In this document: positions 6,146 through 7,243 of the stretch, one piece after another
Layout of the letters: every line of letters begins with the position of its first letter
Numbering within the stretch: the stretch's first letter is position 1
NCBI GenBank assembly: GCA_003477045.1
Contig: DMTS01000174.1
Span: 1 to 7,243 of the forward strand
Direction: 5' to 3'
From: Candidatus Delongbacteria bacterium
GTDB taxonomy: Bacteria; UBA4055
DNA: 7,243 bases
Program-made: the position numbers and the translations under genes
Notes under the pieces: generated by a model
Databases searched by the model: none
The model's input: the letters and a program-made list of their open reading frames with translations, nothing else
Told to the model about the DNA's origin: nothing

Positions 6146-6149
6146 TTTC

Positions 6150-7243
6150 ATGAAAAAATCTTTGTTGTTGGTTCTTTCAACTGCGATGGTTTTGTCAGCG
6201 GCGTTTGTTCCGGTTGACAGAGCGAGAACGGTGGCAGAGAATCAGTACAAACAGTATTGCGCGGATGCAACTACAAAAAGCGCAGTTGTAAATGTGGTGG
6301 AAAACAGATACGAAGGCGAGGTTACATGGTACGCTTTCGAATTTGACAAAGGATTCGTTATCGTAGCTGCTGATGACGCAGTAAGACCGATCCTTGGTTA
6401 TTCAGACCACGGTAATGTTCCGAAAGCTGACAAGCTGGGCGGACAGAACTTTAAAGAATGGTTTGGTTACTATGACAAGCAGATCGCTTACATCAGAAAA
6501 AACAACATAGTTGATACATTCGGCCAGCAGACCTGGAAAAACATTGAAAATAATGTTTTCTCATCTTCTAAAGCAGGCGTTGTCGTTGACAGACTTATAC
6601 AGTCGCAGTGGGACCAGGTATGGCCATGGAACGATGATTGCCCGGAAAAAGACGCAACATTCACTTATGTAGGCTGCGTTGCAACAGCTATGGCTCAGAT
6701 CACCAGATATCACAAATGGCCTGATGTAGGTGTAGGGTCCGCTTCGTATCTCTGGAACGGAGTTACACTTGCGGCAAATTTTACAACCCATACTTTCAAC
6801 TACAGCCTCATGCCGGAAATAAACGCTTATGAGTACGGACTTTACCCGACATACTGGGAGAGCGGAATTACTCAGGCTGAAGTTGACGAACTCGCTATCC
6901 ATTCTTACTGGATGGGACTTTCAGTTAATATGAGCTACGGAACTACCGCTGACGGCGGTTCAGGCGCATATTCAACAGATGTTGACAATGCTTTTATTGA
7001 CCACTGGAAAGGAACATCGACATATTCAACATTTACAACTCCCGCAGTTCCTCCGACAGCTGACGCAAGCTACGCTACGATCAAAGCTCAGCTTGACGCG
7101 AAAAGACCGTGGTACTGGTCAGGCGGAGTTCATGCTTTCAACCTTGACGGTTACAGAGACGACTACTGGTATCACTTCAACTGGGGATGGGGCGGAAGCT
7201 ACGACGGCTGGTTCCACAGAAGCTCTTTAATACCTGACGGAAC
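6150..7243 (+). CDS. Secreted C10-family (streptopain-like) cysteine protease, C-terminus outside window
   Basis: This is a predicted secreted papain-like cysteine protease made as an inactive precursor; 364 codons are in view and the frame is open at the right edge. The signal peptide is MKKSLLLVLSTAMVLSAA (1-18). A Spi-type propeptide follows (about 23-140), with WYAFEFDKGFVIVAADD and PILGYS. The catalytic core opens with LIQSQWDQ.WPWNDDCP (149-165). Catalytic Cys176 lies in GCVATAMAQI and His328 in GGVHAFNLDGY; Asn344 and Trp345 lie in FNWGWGG. The Cys-His spacing (152) and His-Asn spacing (16) are close to streptopain SpeB. The stretch before His328 (PWYWSGGVH) is shorter than in SpeB and has no glutamine where SpeB has its oxyanion-hole Gln, as I recall it. 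Streptopain is about 398 residues, so the core is nearly complete here. In FCB-group relatives a C-terminal sorting or repeat domain often follows, which cannot be seen. Likely roles are nutrient proteolysis or attack on host or neighbour proteins. Confidence 0.93.
   Translation, partial: MKKSLLLVLSTAMVLSAAFVPVDRARTVAENQYKQYCADATTKSAVVNVVENRYEGEVTWYAFEFDKGFVIVAADDAVRPILGYSDHGNVPKADKLGGQNFKEWFGYYDKQIAYIRKNNIVDTFGQQTWKNIENNVFSSSKAGVVVDRLIQSQWDQVWPWNDDCPEKDATFTYVGCVATAMAQITRYHKWPDVGVGSASYLWNGVTLAANFTTHTFNYSLMPEINAYEYGLYPTYWESGITQAEVDELAIHSYWMGLSVNMSYGTTADGGSGAYSTDVDNAFIDHWKGTSTYSTFTTPAVPPTADASYATIKAQLDAKRPWYWSGGVHAFNLDGYRDDYWYHFNWGWGGSYDGWFHRSSLIPDG

Noticed and set aside
6561..7230. Open frames overlapping the protease gene (minus strand 6561-6902, plus strand 6979-7230)
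   Set aside because: Both are out of frame with the protease catalytic core, which has intact Cys, His, Asn and Trp motifs.

Overview
This is a moderately AT-rich bacterial chromosomal window with six protein-coding genes and no RNA gene, insertion sequence or CRISPR array that I can see. The outer-membrane-type barrel protein, the Lgt lipoprotein transferase and a DnaK carrying the insert typical of Gram-negative proteins all point to a diderm (two-membrane) bacterium. The glutamine synthetase is of the long type I recall from Bacteroidota, and the last gene is a streptopain-like (family C10) protease common in the Fibrobacteres-Chlorobi-Bacteroidetes (FCB) group. However, five of the six genes have clear purine-rich Shine-Dalgarno sites, which most Bacteroidota lack. 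My inference is an FCB-related phylum outside Bacteroidota proper, such as a Cloacimonadota- or Delongbacteria-like lineage. This is an impression from the sequence, not the result of a database search.

Layout. Bases 1-1439 (minus strand) hold the first 479 codons of dnaK, cut by the window edge. A 269-bp AT-rich divergent spacer (1440-1708) follows. lgt lies on the plus strand at 1709-2557 and converges on a minus-strand gene cluster. An intrinsic terminator that serves the cluster is embedded in the last codons of lgt (2540-2566). The cluster reads from right to left as an MtaD-type adenosine-derivative deaminase (4597-5919), a small outer-membrane barrel protein whose start overlaps the deaminase stop by ATGA (4103-4600), and a glutamine synthetase (2586-4076). 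A second divergent spacer (5920-6149) has short direct repeats and candidate promoters. A secreted C10 cysteine protease starts at 6150 on the plus strand and runs off the right edge.

How the genes may work together. dnaK (protein folding) and lgt (lipoprotein maturation) are housekeeping genes with no obvious functional tie. The deaminase, barrel and glutamine synthetase look co-transcribed: gaps are -4 and 26 bp, no terminator lies between them, and one lies at the end. The deaminase releases ammonia and glutamine synthetase fixes it, so a nitrogen-salvage link is possible but unproven. The C10 protease is on its own divergent transcript and would act outside the cell. I found no clear evidence of a new defence, mobile or regulatory system. 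The points most worth a second look are the mtaD-barrel-glnA cluster, the loss of the adenylylation tyrosine in the glutamine synthetase, the terminator inside lgt, and repeat pairs in the two divergent spacers.
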